Shown: piece by piece, positions 24,727 to 33,956 of the stretch
Layout of the letters: each line of letters opens with the position of its first letter
Position numbering within the stretch: the first letter of the stretch is position 1
Assembly (NCBI GenBank): GCA_014859105.1
Contig: JACUUX010000023.1
Span: forward strand, 1-39,957
Source of the DNA: Nitrospirota bacterium
GTDB taxonomy: Bacteria; Nitrospirota; Thermodesulfovibrionia; Thermodesulfovibrionales; SM23-35
Length of the DNA: 39,957 nt
Direction of reading: 5' to 3'
Notes under the pieces: generated by a model
Seen by the model: only the letters and a program-made list of their open reading frames with translations
The model's database searches: none
Told to the model about the DNA's origin: nothing
Program-made: the position numbers and the translations under genes

Positions 24727-25395
24727 CTATTCAACAATAACACCGTCTTTAATCTGTATAACCCTCTTTGCATATGAAGCAATATTAAGGTCATGGGTTA
24801 TTAGAATAAGGGTTTTGCCCCGCTCGTTCATTTTTGTCAGTAAACTCATAATTTCCTTAGCCGTGTTGCTGTCCAGCTGTCCTGTCGGTTCGTCAGTAAG
24901 GATCAGATCCGGATCATTGACAATCGCCCTTGCTATGGCAACACGCTGCTGTTCACCGCCTGAAAGTTGAGGCGGTTTGAATTTTATTCTTTCTTTCAGG
25001 CCAACAAGTTGCAAAATTTCGGTTGCATTTTTTTCAACATGGTCTTTTCTTCTTTCTATATATAGTGTCGGCAATAAGACATTTTCAAATACTGTAGCGT
25101 AAGGAAGAAGATAAAAATTTTGAAATACAAAACCGATATGTTCATTTCTTATTACAGACAATTCGTCATCTGAAAGATTTGAGACCTCCTTGCCGGCAAG
25201 AATATAGTGTCCTGAAGTGGGTACATCAAGACATCCGATAATATTCATCAGCGTGGTCTTTCCCGACCCCGAAGCTCCCATGATCGCAACAAATTCACCT
25301 TTTTCCACCAGGAGATCGATGCCTTTTAAAACTTCAACATCGATATCACCCATCCTGTATGTCTTTTTGATATTTTCCAGAATACATAAAGGCAT
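24727..25395 (-). CDS. ABC transporter ATPase, MacB/LolD type
   Basis: 222-residue nucleotide-binding subunit. Walker [10 protein letters not shown], signature [14 protein letters not shown], Walker [13 protein letters not shown] (usually GNLD) and switch His in LITHD are all present. It drives the two MacB-like permeases encoded immediately downstream. It starts 15 bases after the adaptor stop without a good ribosome site, so translation is probably coupled to the adaptor gene. The separate ATPase subunit makes this system LolCDE-like in layout, but the adaptor and TolC genes point to tripartite efflux. Confidence 0.95.
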   Translation of the reverse strand: MPLCILENIKKTYRMGDIDVEVLKGIDLLVEKGEFVAIMGASGSGKTTLMNIIGCLDVPTSGHYILAGKEVSNLSDDELSVIRNEHIGFVFQNFYLLPYATVFENVLLPTLYIERRKDHVEKNATEILQLVGLKERIKFKPPQLSGGEQQRVAIARAIVNDPDLILTDEPTGQLDSNTAKEIMSLLTKMNERGKTLILITHDLNIASYAKRVIQIKDGVIVE

Positions 25396-25410
25396 GATAA
25401 ATGTACCGGT

Positions 25411-26598
25411 TCAATCCCTCGACTTTGGTGACACAGGCATTATTAACTTGGTAGCAAGAACATCACCATCATTAACGCCTGAGAGGATTTCTGTATAATC
25501 CTCTCCCCTTAAGCCTGTGATTAATTCGACTTTTTGAATTTTTTTAGGTTCGGCCACTTTGTAGGCAACCTGTTTACCCGCTTCATACTTTATGGCAGCA
25601 TTCGGTGCAATGAGGATATCTTTCCTTTCATCAAAGATTATTCTGATATGGGTTGTCATCTCTGGTCTCAGGAGTCCGGCATCCTCTTTCGAAACGTCTA
25701 CTATCGCAAGGTAATAAACGATATTTTCTTTTATAAGAGGCTGCGGATAAATCTTTTCGATACGTCCATGAAAGAATTTATCAGGAAATGTATCCACATA
25801 GTACTCAACCTGTTGCCCGATTTTGACCTTTCCGATATCGGTCTCATCAACATATGTCCACATCTCAAGAAGTGTAGGATCGAGGACGGTTACCAGATTT
25901 GCAACCTGAAGCCCTGCCACGATTGTTTCCCCCTCCTGAACCGTGACATCCGAGACCACACCATCGATGGGTGCATAAATCCTCGTGTATGTCAACCTTG
26001 TTTCTTCCTGTCTCAGCCGTGCGGTGATATCTTCTATATTTGCTCTTGCAATCTTCAGTTGTGTTTTATATTCATTCTGAAGCCTGTTTAAATTTGCCTC
26101 TGCTGCCTCAAACTGACTTTTAGCCCTGTCAACAGCATCTTTTGTTGTATATTCATGTTTAAGAAGCTCCTCTTCCCTATCATAATTTATCTTTGCGTAT
26201 TCAAAATTTGCCTTTGCCTCTCTAACCCTCTCAGGATAAGTCAGATCAATTTGTGAAAGAGTATTTTCAGCAGCAACAACTGAAGCTTTTTGCTGTTCAA
26301 TAGCTTTTCGGATTTCCCTGTCGTCAATCAGGGCTATAAGCTGACCTTTTTTAACCCCGTCTCCTATCTTAACTTTCATTTTATCGAGAGTGCCTGTTGC
26401 CCTTGTGCCGATCTTTACTTCAGCGCCGACCTGGGGTTTTATGATTCCTGTTTCGACAAGGATTCCCCTTATATTTCCCTTTTTAACCTCTGCTGTCTCC
26501 AGTATCTCTATTGATGGTTTGCTGATGAAATATTTATAAATAATAAAACTACCGAAGATGAGTATCATTGCTGCAATTACGGCCAAAATCTTTTTCAT
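25411..26598 (-). CDS. MacA-type periplasmic adaptor (HlyD/RND MFP family)
   Basis: 395-residue membrane-fusion protein with one N-terminal membrane anchor (AVIAAMILIFGSFIIYKYF) and no lipobox. Order: membrane-proximal strand, lipoyl half (GVKKGQLIALIDDREI), long alpha-helical hairpin (~100-190, VVAAENTLSQIDLTYPERVR onward), lipoyl return (YTRIYAPIDGVVSDVTVQEG) and beta-barrel domain. It bridges the inner-membrane permeases and the TolC-like channel. A ribosome site (AAGGGGA) precedes the ATG; the gene follows the TolC gene by ten bases. Confidence 0.93.
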   Translation of the reverse strand: MKKILAVIAAMILIFGSFIIYKYFISKPSIEILETAEVKKGNIRGILVETGIIKPQVGAEVKIGTRATGTLDKMKVKIGDGVKKGQLIALIDDREIRKAIEQQKASVVAAENTLSQIDLTYPERVREAKANFEYAKINYDREEELLKHEYTTKDAVDRAKSQFEAAEANLNRLQNEYKTQLKIARANIEDITARLRQEETRLTYTRIYAPIDGVVSDVTVQEGETIVAGLQVANLVTVLDPTLLEMWTYVDETDIGKVKIGQQVEYYVDTFPDKFFHGRIEKIYPQPLIKENIVYYLAIVDVSKEDAGLLRPEMTTHIRIIFDERKDILIAPNAAIKYEAGKQVAYKVAEPKKIQKVELITGLRGEDYTEILSGVNDGDVLATKLIMPVSPKSRD

Positions 26599-26608
26599 AA
26601 ATTTCCCC

Positions 26609-27886
26609 TTAATTCTTAACCTGAAACAGTTCTAGGCTTTTAACACCTGCAACTCTCTCAAGTAATGACTTTGATAAAATAATATTTAATCTTGAATTGA
26701 TAAGTTGTTCTCTTGCATTCGCCAGAAGGCTCTCTGCCTGGACGAGTGACAGGATATCAGCCTTCCCTACCTTATATTCCGCGAATGCCTCTGAATAGTT
26801 ATGTTCTGCCTGCTCGAGTTGCTGTTTTGCGACTGAAAGCTTGTTCAAAGCTGTGATGAAGTCCTCGTATGTCTTATAAACATCGAGTAATAGCTGCCTT
26901 TTAAGCTCGTCCAGGTTCTCAATCGAAACTTGTATTTCCATTTTTGAGGACCGGAGATTAAAGAATTTTCCGAGTTCAAATATATTCCATGTAGCTGCAA
27001 TAAAAGCTGTCTTTTCTTCAGAAAATGAACTTCTCAACGTATCCCCTCCTGTTTTTGTGTATGCTGCACCTACCGAAAATGCAGGGAAAAAGGAAGATAA
27101 AATAGCCGATTTATTATTTTCAGAAATCTTCAAGAAATCCTCTGCCTGTTTTATTTCCGGTCTTTGCAATGCAGCCTTTGAGATTCTTTCAATATCAGGA
27201 ACCGGGACTTCTAAATCAAGCCTTCCTTCGATAATGTAAGTGCTGTCAAGAGATTTTCCTATCAAAGAGTTAAGCTCAGACAACGCTTTGAGATGGTCAC
27301 CTTCCGCCTGTACTAAATTAAATTTTGCCTGCTCAAGCCTCACAGATGCATGGAGGACATCCGAAAGTTTTGCAACGCCAAATTTGTATCTTCCATCTGC
27401 AACTTCAAAGTCCTTCTGTGCATCCCGGAGCTGTATCTTTCTGTGTTCTATAGTTTCTCTCATTGCAATTGCAGTATAATAGGCAAGCTTTACCTCGAAT
27501 TCAAGGTCAAGAAGGCTTCTCCTGAGGTCTTCTTTGCTGATATCAAGATTCAGTCTCGCAATATTTCTGTTCGCCTTTCTGTTACCCCAATCAAAAAGGT
27601 TGTAAGACAATGTAAGGTCATGAATTCTTGTGTTATATTCATTCGATGAAGTGAAGAGTCGCTGATAATATGCTGATGCATCAAGTCTTGGAAGATAAGG
27701 GGATAAAGAGGCATTGTAAAGTGCTTCTGTGGATTTTACCCTGAGATGGGATGCCTTATAAGATGGAAGGGTTTCCTTTGCAAGTGAAATAGCTTCATCG
27801 AGTGTCAATGAATAAGAGGGTTGTACAGCAAAATTTAATAAAACGGCAATAAAAAATAATTTAATTTTTACAGGGAAAAACCTCAT
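26609..27886 (-). CDS. TolC-family outer-membrane efflux protein
   Basis: 425-residue protein with signal peptide (LFFIAVLLNFAVQPSYS) and two long helical repeats typical of TolC/OEP proteins (LTLDEAISLAKETLPSYKAS in the first, PDIERISKAALQRPEIKQAE at the start of the second). It forms the trimeric outer-membrane exit duct, indicating a two-membrane cell. It is the first gene of the exporter operon (TolC-MacA-ATPase-permease-permease). AAAGGAG precedes the ATG. The upstream 169-bp inverted-repeat element ends 38 bases before the start codon and could affect its promoter. Confidence 0.93.
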   Translation of the reverse strand: MRFFPVKIKLFFIAVLLNFAVQPSYSLTLDEAISLAKETLPSYKASHLRVKSTEALYNASLSPYLPRLDASAYYQRLFTSSNEYNTRIHDLTLSYNLFDWGNRKANRNIARLNLDISKEDLRRSLLDLEFEVKLAYYTAIAMRETIEHRKIQLRDAQKDFEVADGRYKFGVAKLSDVLHASVRLEQAKFNLVQAEGDHLKALSELNSLIGKSLDSTYIIEGRLDLEVPVPDIERISKAALQRPEIKQAEDFLKISENNKSAILSSFFPAFSVGAAYTKTGGDTLRSSFSEEKTAFIAATWNIFELGKFFNLRSSKMEIQVSIENLDELKRQLLLDVYKTYEDFITALNKLSVAKQQLEQAEHNYSEAFAEYKVGKADILSLVQAESLLANAREQLINSRLNIILSKSLLERVAGVKSLELFQVKN

Positions 27887-27924
27887 AGAAACTCCTTTAA
27901 CATTTTTATCCTATTGATAATATC

Positions 27925-28093
27925 TTAACCTAAATTGAGCGATTTATTATCTCATAATGCCGCTGAGACAGGCGAGACGCCTGTCCTACGGGTTTGAAGA
28001 TTCCACCTTTTTTGAAGATTGTACCTTTTTTCAAGTAGGACAGGCGTCTCGGCTGTCCTTGATTTGTCAAAAGAATCGCTCAATTTAGGTTAA
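27925..28093. mobile_element. 169-bp MITE-like inverted-repeat element
   Basis: Perfect 20-bp terminal inverted repeats (TTAACCTAAATTGAGCGATT at 27925-27944; complement at 28074-28093). Inside are inner arms GACAGGCG...GTCCTAC (27967-27989) and their near-perfect complement (28035-28057, one mismatch), and between these an 18-bp tandem duplication (27993-28010 and 28011-28028, two mismatches). No coding capacity. The whole folds into one long hairpin. It lies between the TolC operon and the PPDK-like gene, near both promoters. Confidence 0.75.
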
Positions 28094-28126
28094 AATTATT
28101 TTAATACCGAATCAGCATTAGTATTG

Positions 28127-28201
28127 TCATTGCGATCACCCAAAGAGTGCATGGCAAGCCCGCTGTGCTTTTAAGATTGCTTCGGCTTCGCCTCGCAATG
28201 A
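28127..28201. repeat. TCATTGCGA-type palindromic repeat
   Basis: TCATTGCGA (28127-28135) and TCGCAATGA (28193-28201) bound a 75-bp unit; near the right end GATTGCTTCGGCTTCGCCTC resembles a widely dispersed bacterial repeat (GATTGCTTCG...CGCAATGAC). Non-coding. Confidence 0.65.
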
Positions 28202-28288
28202 AAACTTTTTATCAGCAATTTACGAATAACTCAAAAAACTTACATACAATAATGTTTCTATTATATAATGAAAAAAAAGGATTTCAAA

Positions 28289-31200
28289 ATGGCACAGAAT
28301 ACACAAATAACCCAACTGTCAAATTACGAAGTTTTAAAAGAGGTGGTTAAAAATTATCCGGGGCTTTTGAGTGCTTCAGAATCTCTGGTATCTGAATTAA
28401 GGCGTTATCCCAAAAACTGGGAATTTATTATAAGGGAAATTCGTAATTATTCTCTGAAAAATTTCTATTTATATGAACGCCATGAAAAGATAATAGATGT
28501 AATCAAGGCTATCACGGATGTATTTTTAGAAGCCATAAACGCTCCTGATAACTTTACACAACAGGCTGCCATTGACGGTCTTTTGTTCTATTTAGAAAAA
28601 ATTCTGATCGACGGGAATAATGACGTTGGTAAATATGCATCGGTATTTAATGAATGCTTTATAAAACTTAGCAGGTTAACCGACGAAAAATTTATCCTGC
28701 TTGTTAAAAATCCTCACCAGCTTAAAAAATTAGGCCAGATATTAATTGAAAGATTACCCTCTGATTTTGACATCGCAGAGTTCAATCAACTTCTTTTAAG
28801 GTTTTTCCTGAAATCTTATGAATATTTTCTATCCGGATATGATCCCTTAAACTGGTTTACACAGACAAAGGATTACACGCTAAGCAAAGACGAATATAAA
28901 ACTTTAGAGGAGTTACTGTATCTTGTATCGCATACAAACCTTAAAGAATTAATTCTACACTTGAACAATATCAAGAAATTTCAAGATCAGGTCCTTCTTT
29001 TAAGAGAGCTTTTAAGTATGCCCGGATATATTCAGTTAGTCAGATATTATGAAGATATCGTAAACAAGTTAATTAAAACGGATGATAAGAATAGAAACCT
29101 GAAGATAAAAATAAATTATCTTCTTAAAATTATGGATACCGAAGCTCTTTCCGGTATTCATGAAAATACCTTAAGGGAAATTAACCGTACAGTTTCAAAC
29201 ATCATAAAAATTGAGAGGCCTGAACAAATAAAGGTAATACTTTCAGATACTTTTAAAATTTTTGAAGAAGCCTTCAGAGAATATCCTGAAACGGTTTTGT
29301 ATTGCATACAGAGTATAGGAAACGAGATATATGGTACAAATGACAGCAAACTTGTTGAATGGTTTATTCAGAGGGTAATTTCTATTGGTTTTCAGTATCC
29401 TGAGATAAAAGGGACTACCGACGAATGGCAGGTCAAATCCAACCGGGCGCATTTAAAAAATATCCGCATGTGGCTCGAATTAATAGAAAACAATCCTAAA
29501 TGGTCTAAATCTCTAATGTCCGCTCTGATTATTAATCTCAGATTGTGCGGAGTACATATAAACGACACCGACGTTTTCCAGAAGGACATAACCAAACTCC
29601 TTAACAGCGATATCAAACCCGTCTACCACCTGGTTAAGATGACGGCAAAACTATTCCCTGTTTACTTCAACGAAATCGGAGCTGAAGGCGAATTGAGGGA
29701 GGTCTCAACCGAAATAGACGAGATTACAGGCAGGGCTGATATTCTTGTGCATTTTTTACGTAAACAGAGTCATGTCGAAAGTAGCGCACGCGTCGTTGAT
29801 TTTATTGAAGAGGCATTCCGTTTCTGGTTGACAAAAGACAAAACCTGTTTGAAAGAATATTTGCCTGAAGATATTTATGACCGAATAAGCACATCAGGCC
29901 GTTATATTGATGAACTGAATATTATCTTCAATTCAATTTTTAAAGAAAAAGGAATACGGAATGTAACCGACCTTTCCCGGCTGACAGATGACGTGATACA
30001 TACACTGACTGAAGATATTCCCCACATTTCAGAAATAGAGAAGAAAAGGTCTTATTTAGCTATCAAATTCTACCAATTGCTCTACAAGAAATATAAACTT
30101 GACCCGCAGGGTATCAAAGAATATTTAAAATATGCCCAGAGCCTGGGGCTTCCAAATACCGACTCCTTAATTTCTGTCTTATATAGAGGCACCATTTATC
30201 AGAAGCTCGAAGGTACTCTGGAATATCTGCAGAAATTGGAGGATACAATCATTTCTCCCGAGCACTATGAACCTATAGAAAATATATTCCGTAAAAGACA
30301 CATAGCAGCAGGGATACCTTCAATATATGGAGTATATCATGAAAGGAAATTCGATGCTCTTGCATTAACCTTCCGCCTGGAAAACCTGGTCAATATACTC
30401 TTTGAAGAACTCATAACCTCACTCAATCTCAAATTTATTACAAGGGCTACTCTTTTCGAGATAGAAAAATACGCGAACTTATTCTACAGGGCTTTGCATC
30501 TTGACGGCATCTCTTCAAACAGGCTCGAAAATACTCTGGAACTGCTAGCCGTTTCGCTTGAGGTGAGAAGATTCTCATTCTCACAGTATGTTGACATATT
30601 CAGTGGATTTTCAGAAGCAGTACAGGATATCCTTAATACATACTACAGCGGTGTTTTCAAAAGCAATCTTAAAAATATAATCCTGCAGGCAGTTACTGAA
30701 AACATAATACCAAAATATCTCGAAAAAAGCAGGTCACAGAGTGAATTCGAGTTAATAAACAAGATATCCGAACAGTTTTTAAGGGAGACTGTTTCGAGCT
30801 CATTTGGACTCCAGCAACTGGATAATTTTATAAGCAGAATTTTAAAAACACTGTTCGAACAGGGTGAGGGCCTGGACGTGAAGACCCTGGATCTATTAAT
30901 GAGCTACGACCCTAAAAAGGCATTATCAAGTATTTATTCTCCCAACAATGCCACTAATGACAGGATCCATTTAGGCATTAAAGGATATAATCTTATAAAA
31001 CTGGCATCCCTGGGGATATCCGTACCCCCGGGATTTATTATAACCACTGAAGTATTCCGATGTGCTAAAGCTATAAATAGATTCAGGCATGTAAGGGAAC
31101 ATCTCGAAGAAGGGATTAAAGAACATCTTTCTGAACTTGAAAAACTCACAGGCAAAAGATTCGGCGACCCTGAAAATCCCCTGCTTGTATCTGTCAGAAG

Positions 31201-32455
31201 TGGTGGAGCAATCTCGATGCCTGGCATGATGATATCTTTCTTAAACGTAGGAATTACCGAGTCCGTTGTCGAAGGCTTAATAAAACAAACCGGTAAACCA
31301 TGGTTTGTATGGGATTGTTACAGGCGCTTTTTACAGTGCTGGGGTATGTCTTACGGCATGGAGAGGGACAATTTTGATGCTATTATCAATTCTTACAAGA
31401 TAAAATACAAGGTGCCAAGGAAAATTATGTTTACACCCGAGCAGATGAAAGAGCTTGCATTTGCATATAGAAATACCATCAAAGATCATGGATTAGAAAT
31501 CATCGATGACCCCAAAACGCAGCTTCAGGTATCAATCGCTCAGGTCTTTGAATCCTGGTTTTCCAGAAAAGCACAGGTATACCGCAAGATAATGGGTATT
31601 TCTGAAAACTGGGGCACAGCTGTAATTGTCCAGGCAATGGTTTATGGTAATTTAGATACAAATTCAGGAACCGGGGTTCTTTTCACACGTAATCCTCAGG
31701 AGGCAGGAGATAAAGTAATGTTATGGGGCGATTTTGCCACAGGAGCACAGGGAGAGGATATTGTTTCAGGACTTGTAATGACGCTGCCAATATCGAACGA
31801 GCAGAAACCAATAGAAGACAGGGCATATGAAATTTCATTCGAGGATGCCTTTCCTGAATTATATGATGAGATGCTCGGCATAGCCAAGCATCTCATATAT
31901 TCAGAGAGATGGGGTGCACAGGAAATCGAATTCACATTCGAAGGTAAAGACAAAAACGAACTTTATATATTACAGGCTCGTGATATGGCTGTGACAAGAA
32001 AAGAAAGTTTTGCTACATTTGTTCCTTCCGGGAAGCTTTCATCCAGCTATTTATCGAGAGGTATCGGCATTGGTGGCGGTGCAATCAGCGGAAGAGTTGT
32101 TTTTGATTTAGACGATATACAGAATTTCAGGCAAAAGGACCCCTCTACACAGCTAATATTGATTAGATCAGATACTGTTCCTGACGATATAACGCATATT
32201 TCTGCAGCAGATGGACTTCTAACTGCCCGGGGTGGATCAACATCTCATGCTGCCATCATTGCTAACCGTCTTGGAAAAACATGTGTTGTAGGGTGCAATA
32301 AATTATTAGTATGGGAAAATGAAAAAAAATGTAAGCTTAACAGGCGTATAATAAAAGTGGGTGATTTCCTGAGTATTGATGGACGTAATGGAGCCGTCTA
32401 CACGGGTAAACATAAATTAGAGCTTGTGAGGGCTGAAATGCAAACCGATTTATAA
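28289..32455 (+). CDS. Giant PPDK-like phosphotransferase lacking the PEP-binding barrel
   Basis: 1388-residue protein. Residues ~900-1260 match the ATP-binding domain of pyruvate phosphate dikinase/PEP synthase (IKGYNLIKLASLGISVPPGF, SVRSGGAISMPGMM, GTGVLFTRNPQEA). Next comes the swivelling phosphohistidine domain, with catalytic His in TARGGSTSHAAI near 1319. The protein then ends about 70 residues later, so the C-terminal TIM barrel that binds PEP/pyruvate is absent. The first ~900 residues are helix-rich, Leu/Lys/Glu-rich, with no signal peptide or recognised domain. By analogy with glucan dikinases and rifampin phosphotransferase, it may split ATP to a phospho-His and pass the beta-phosphate to a non-pyruvate acceptor chosen by the N-terminal part. 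Start choice: ATG 28289 has AAGGA seven bases upstream; ATG 28268 overlaps a TATAAT. GAPDH-like gene follows 50 bases later. Confidence 0.88.
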   Translation: MAQNTQITQLSNYEVLKEVVKNYPGLLSASESLVSELRRYPKNWEFIIREIRNYSLKNFYLYERHEKIIDVIKAITDVFLEAINAPDNFTQQAAIDGLLFYLEKILIDGNNDVGKYASVFNECFIKLSRLTDEKFILLVKNPHQLKKLGQILIERLPSDFDIAEFNQLLLRFFLKSYEYFLSGYDPLNWFTQTKDYTLSKDEYKTLEELLYLVSHTNLKELILHLNNIKKFQDQVLLLRELLSMPGYIQLVRYYEDIVNKLIKTDDKNRNLKIKINYLLKIMDTEALSGIHENTLREINRTVSNIIKIERPEQIKVILSDTFKIFEEAFREYPETVLYCIQSIGNEIYGTNDSKLVEWFIQRVISIGFQYPEIKGTTDEWQVKSNRAHLKNIRMWLELIENNPKWSKSLMSALIINLRLCGVHINDTDVFQKDITKLLNSDIKPVYHLVKMTAKLFPVYFNEIGAEGELREVSTEIDEITGRADILVHFLRKQSHVESSARVVDFIEEAFRFWLTKDKTCLKEYLPEDIYDRISTSGRYIDELNIIFNSIFKEKGIRNVTDLSRLTDDVIHTLTEDIPHISEIEKKRSYLAIKFYQLLYKKYKLDPQGIKEYLKYAQSLGLPNTDSLISVLYRGTIYQKLEGTLEYLQKLEDTIISPEHYEPIENIFRKRHIAAGIPSIYGVYHERKFDALALTFRLENLVNILFEELITSLNLKFITRATLFEIEKYANLFYRALHLDGISSNRLENTLELLAVSLEVRRFSFSQYVDIFSGFSEAVQDILNTYYSGVFKSNLKNIILQAVTENIIPKYLEKSRSQSEFELINKISEQFLRETVSSSFGLQQLDNFISRILKTLFEQGEGLDVKTLDLLMSYDPKKALSSIYSPNNATNDRIHLGIKGYNLIKLASLGISVPPGFIITTEVFRCAKAINRFRHVREHLEEGIKEHLSELEKLTGKRFGDPENPLLVSVRSGGAISMPGMMISFLNVGITESVVEGLIKQTGKPWFVWDCYRRFLQCWGMSYGMERDNFDAIINSYKIKYKVPRKIMFTPEQMKELAFAYRNTIKDHGLEIIDDPKTQLQVSIAQVFESWFSRKAQVYRKIMGISENWGTAVIVQAMVYGNLDTNSGTGVLFTRNPQEAGDKVMLWGDFATGAQGEDIVSGLVMTLPISNEQKPIEDRAYEISFEDAFPELYDEMLGIAKHLIYSERWGAQEIEFTFEGKDKNELYILQARDMAVTRKESFATFVPSGKLSSSYLSRGIGIGGGAISGRVVFDLDDIQNFRQKDPSTQLILIRSDTVPDDITHISAADGLLTARGGSTSHAAIIANRLGKTCVVGCNKLLVWENEKKCKLNRRIIKVGDFLSIDGRNGAVYTGKHKLELVRAEMQTDL

Positions 32456-32505
32456 GCCTTTTGAGATATAATATATAAAATTTTTTGTTAAAGGGGATAA
32501 AAGCG

Positions 32506-33780
32506 ATGGAAAAGAAAAGAATAAAAACTATTTCAAACAGTAAACCCGTCCTCGGCATAAACGGTCTCGGAAGAATTGGTAAATTAACACTCTGGAATCA
32601 TATCGGCAGAAAATTCTTTTCTGAGATTGTCGTAAACATCGGCAGAAAGGCTGGAACCAAACTCGAGGACATAGCCCTTTATATAGAAAAGGATTCTACA
32701 TATGGCCTATTACATAGATATCTCCATGGATACAAAACACAGAGATTATTCGATAATCTAAACGAAGAAAAAGGTACAACGACAATAGATGGGGTGCCGG
32801 TAACCATTCTCAGGGAAACGCGTAACCCGGCAAATATCCCATGGAGGGAATACGGCGTGAAAGTTGTTGTTGAGGCTACCGGAAAATTTACAAATCCAAC
32901 TGCTCCAGTCAATTCAAAAGACGGCTCTGTACGAGGTCACCTTGAGGCTGGAGCAGAGAAAGTCATAGTCTCTGCGCCTTTCAAGGTTAAAGAAAAAGAT
33001 ATTTCTCTGCCCAAAGATATCGTAACTATAGTAACGGGAATTAATGAACAGGAATATGACCACACCAGACATCATATTATTTCCGGGGCATCCTGTACCA
33101 CAACTTGTCTTGCACATATGGTTAAACCTCTTCTTGATTATTTCGGCTCCGAAAAGATAATCAGTGCTTCAATGGACACAGTTCATGCTGCCACCGGAAC
33201 TCAAGCGGTACTGGACAGACTACCTAAGGCAGGTGCAACAGATCTGAGGAAAACAAGGAGTGTAATGAATAATATAATCCTTACAACTACCGGTGCTGCT
33301 AAAACCCTGGGGCTGGTTATCCCTGAAATGAACAAAATAGGCTTCATGGCAGAATCAGTGCGTGTTCCAATTTCTACCGGTTCACTCATCATTCTTGCAG
33401 TTACCCTTTATGATGAGCCGGATAAGGCTCCTGTTAATAGAAACATTATAAATAACATATATCGTGAAGCTGCACAGAGGGAAAAGAGAGGATACATCAA
33501 ATATACTGATGAGCAGAATGTATCCTCGGATCTAATCGGATTATATGGCCCTGCCACAATTATTGAAGGACATGAAACACATACAAGAACTGCCAATATA
33601 TCTCTGAACATAAGAAAATTGTATAAAATACCACGTGAAGCAGCAGCATCTGTCCCGGAGAATATAGAGATTCCCATCACTAATGCAGCCATATATGGAT
33701 GGTATGACAACGAACTCGGAAGCTACACCAACATTCTGGGTGACCTTACAGTAAAGATAGCATCAATGGTTTATCAGTAA
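32506..33780 (+). CDS. Divergent, long GAPDH-family dehydrogenase
   Basis: 424 residues against ~335 for ordinary glyceraldehyde-3-phosphate dehydrogenase. NAD-binding start GINGLGRIGKLTLWNHIGR, active-site block SGASCTTTCLAH (canonical SNASCTTNCLAP, so the Cys is kept but two Asn positions and the Pro differ), His partner in DTVHAATG, and C-terminal WYDNELGSYTN are recognisable. Extra residues lie at the N-terminus and after the first strand (VNIGRKAGTKLEDIALYIEK). It probably oxidises an aldehyde phosphate, but a changed substrate or cofactor is likely. Start choice: ATG 32506 has AAAGGGGA eight bases upstream; a TTG at 32485 is less likely. It follows the PPDK-like gene on the same strand, probably co-transcribed. 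Confidence 0.85.
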   Translation: MEKKRIKTISNSKPVLGINGLGRIGKLTLWNHIGRKFFSEIVVNIGRKAGTKLEDIALYIEKDSTYGLLHRYLHGYKTQRLFDNLNEEKGTTTIDGVPVTILRETRNPANIPWREYGVKVVVEATGKFTNPTAPVNSKDGSVRGHLEAGAEKVIVSAPFKVKEKDISLPKDIVTIVTGINEQEYDHTRHHIISGASCTTTCLAHMVKPLLDYFGSEKIISASMDTVHAATGTQAVLDRLPKAGATDLRKTRSVMNNIILTTTGAAKTLGLVIPEMNKIGFMAESVRVPISTGSLIILAVTLYDEPDKAPVNRNIINNIYREAAQREKRGYIKYTDEQNVSSDLIGLYGPATIIEGHETHTRTANISLNIRKLYKIPREAAASVPENIEIPITNAAIYGWYDNELGSYTNILGDLTVKIASMVYQ

Positions 33781-33892
33781 ATTCATAAGTTATAAATTCT
33801 AATTCTATAATTCCCTGCGGTACTGCCACAGCATATTACCTTAGTGTCATTCCCGCCTGCCAGGCTGTTGCGGTTTCTGGGTATTAATAAAC

Positions 33893-33922
33893 TTAACATG
33901 AGCCACTCGATCGAATTATACT
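33893..33922 (+). promoter_or_regulatory. Predicted promoter for queE
   Basis: TTAACA (33893-33898) and TATACT (33917-33922), spaced by 18 bases, lie 34 bases before the ATG at 33957. Each hexamer matches the sigma-70 consensus at five of six positions. Confidence 0.5.
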
Positions 33923-33956
33923 ATACCAACAAATAATTCGAGGAGAGCAAATACAG

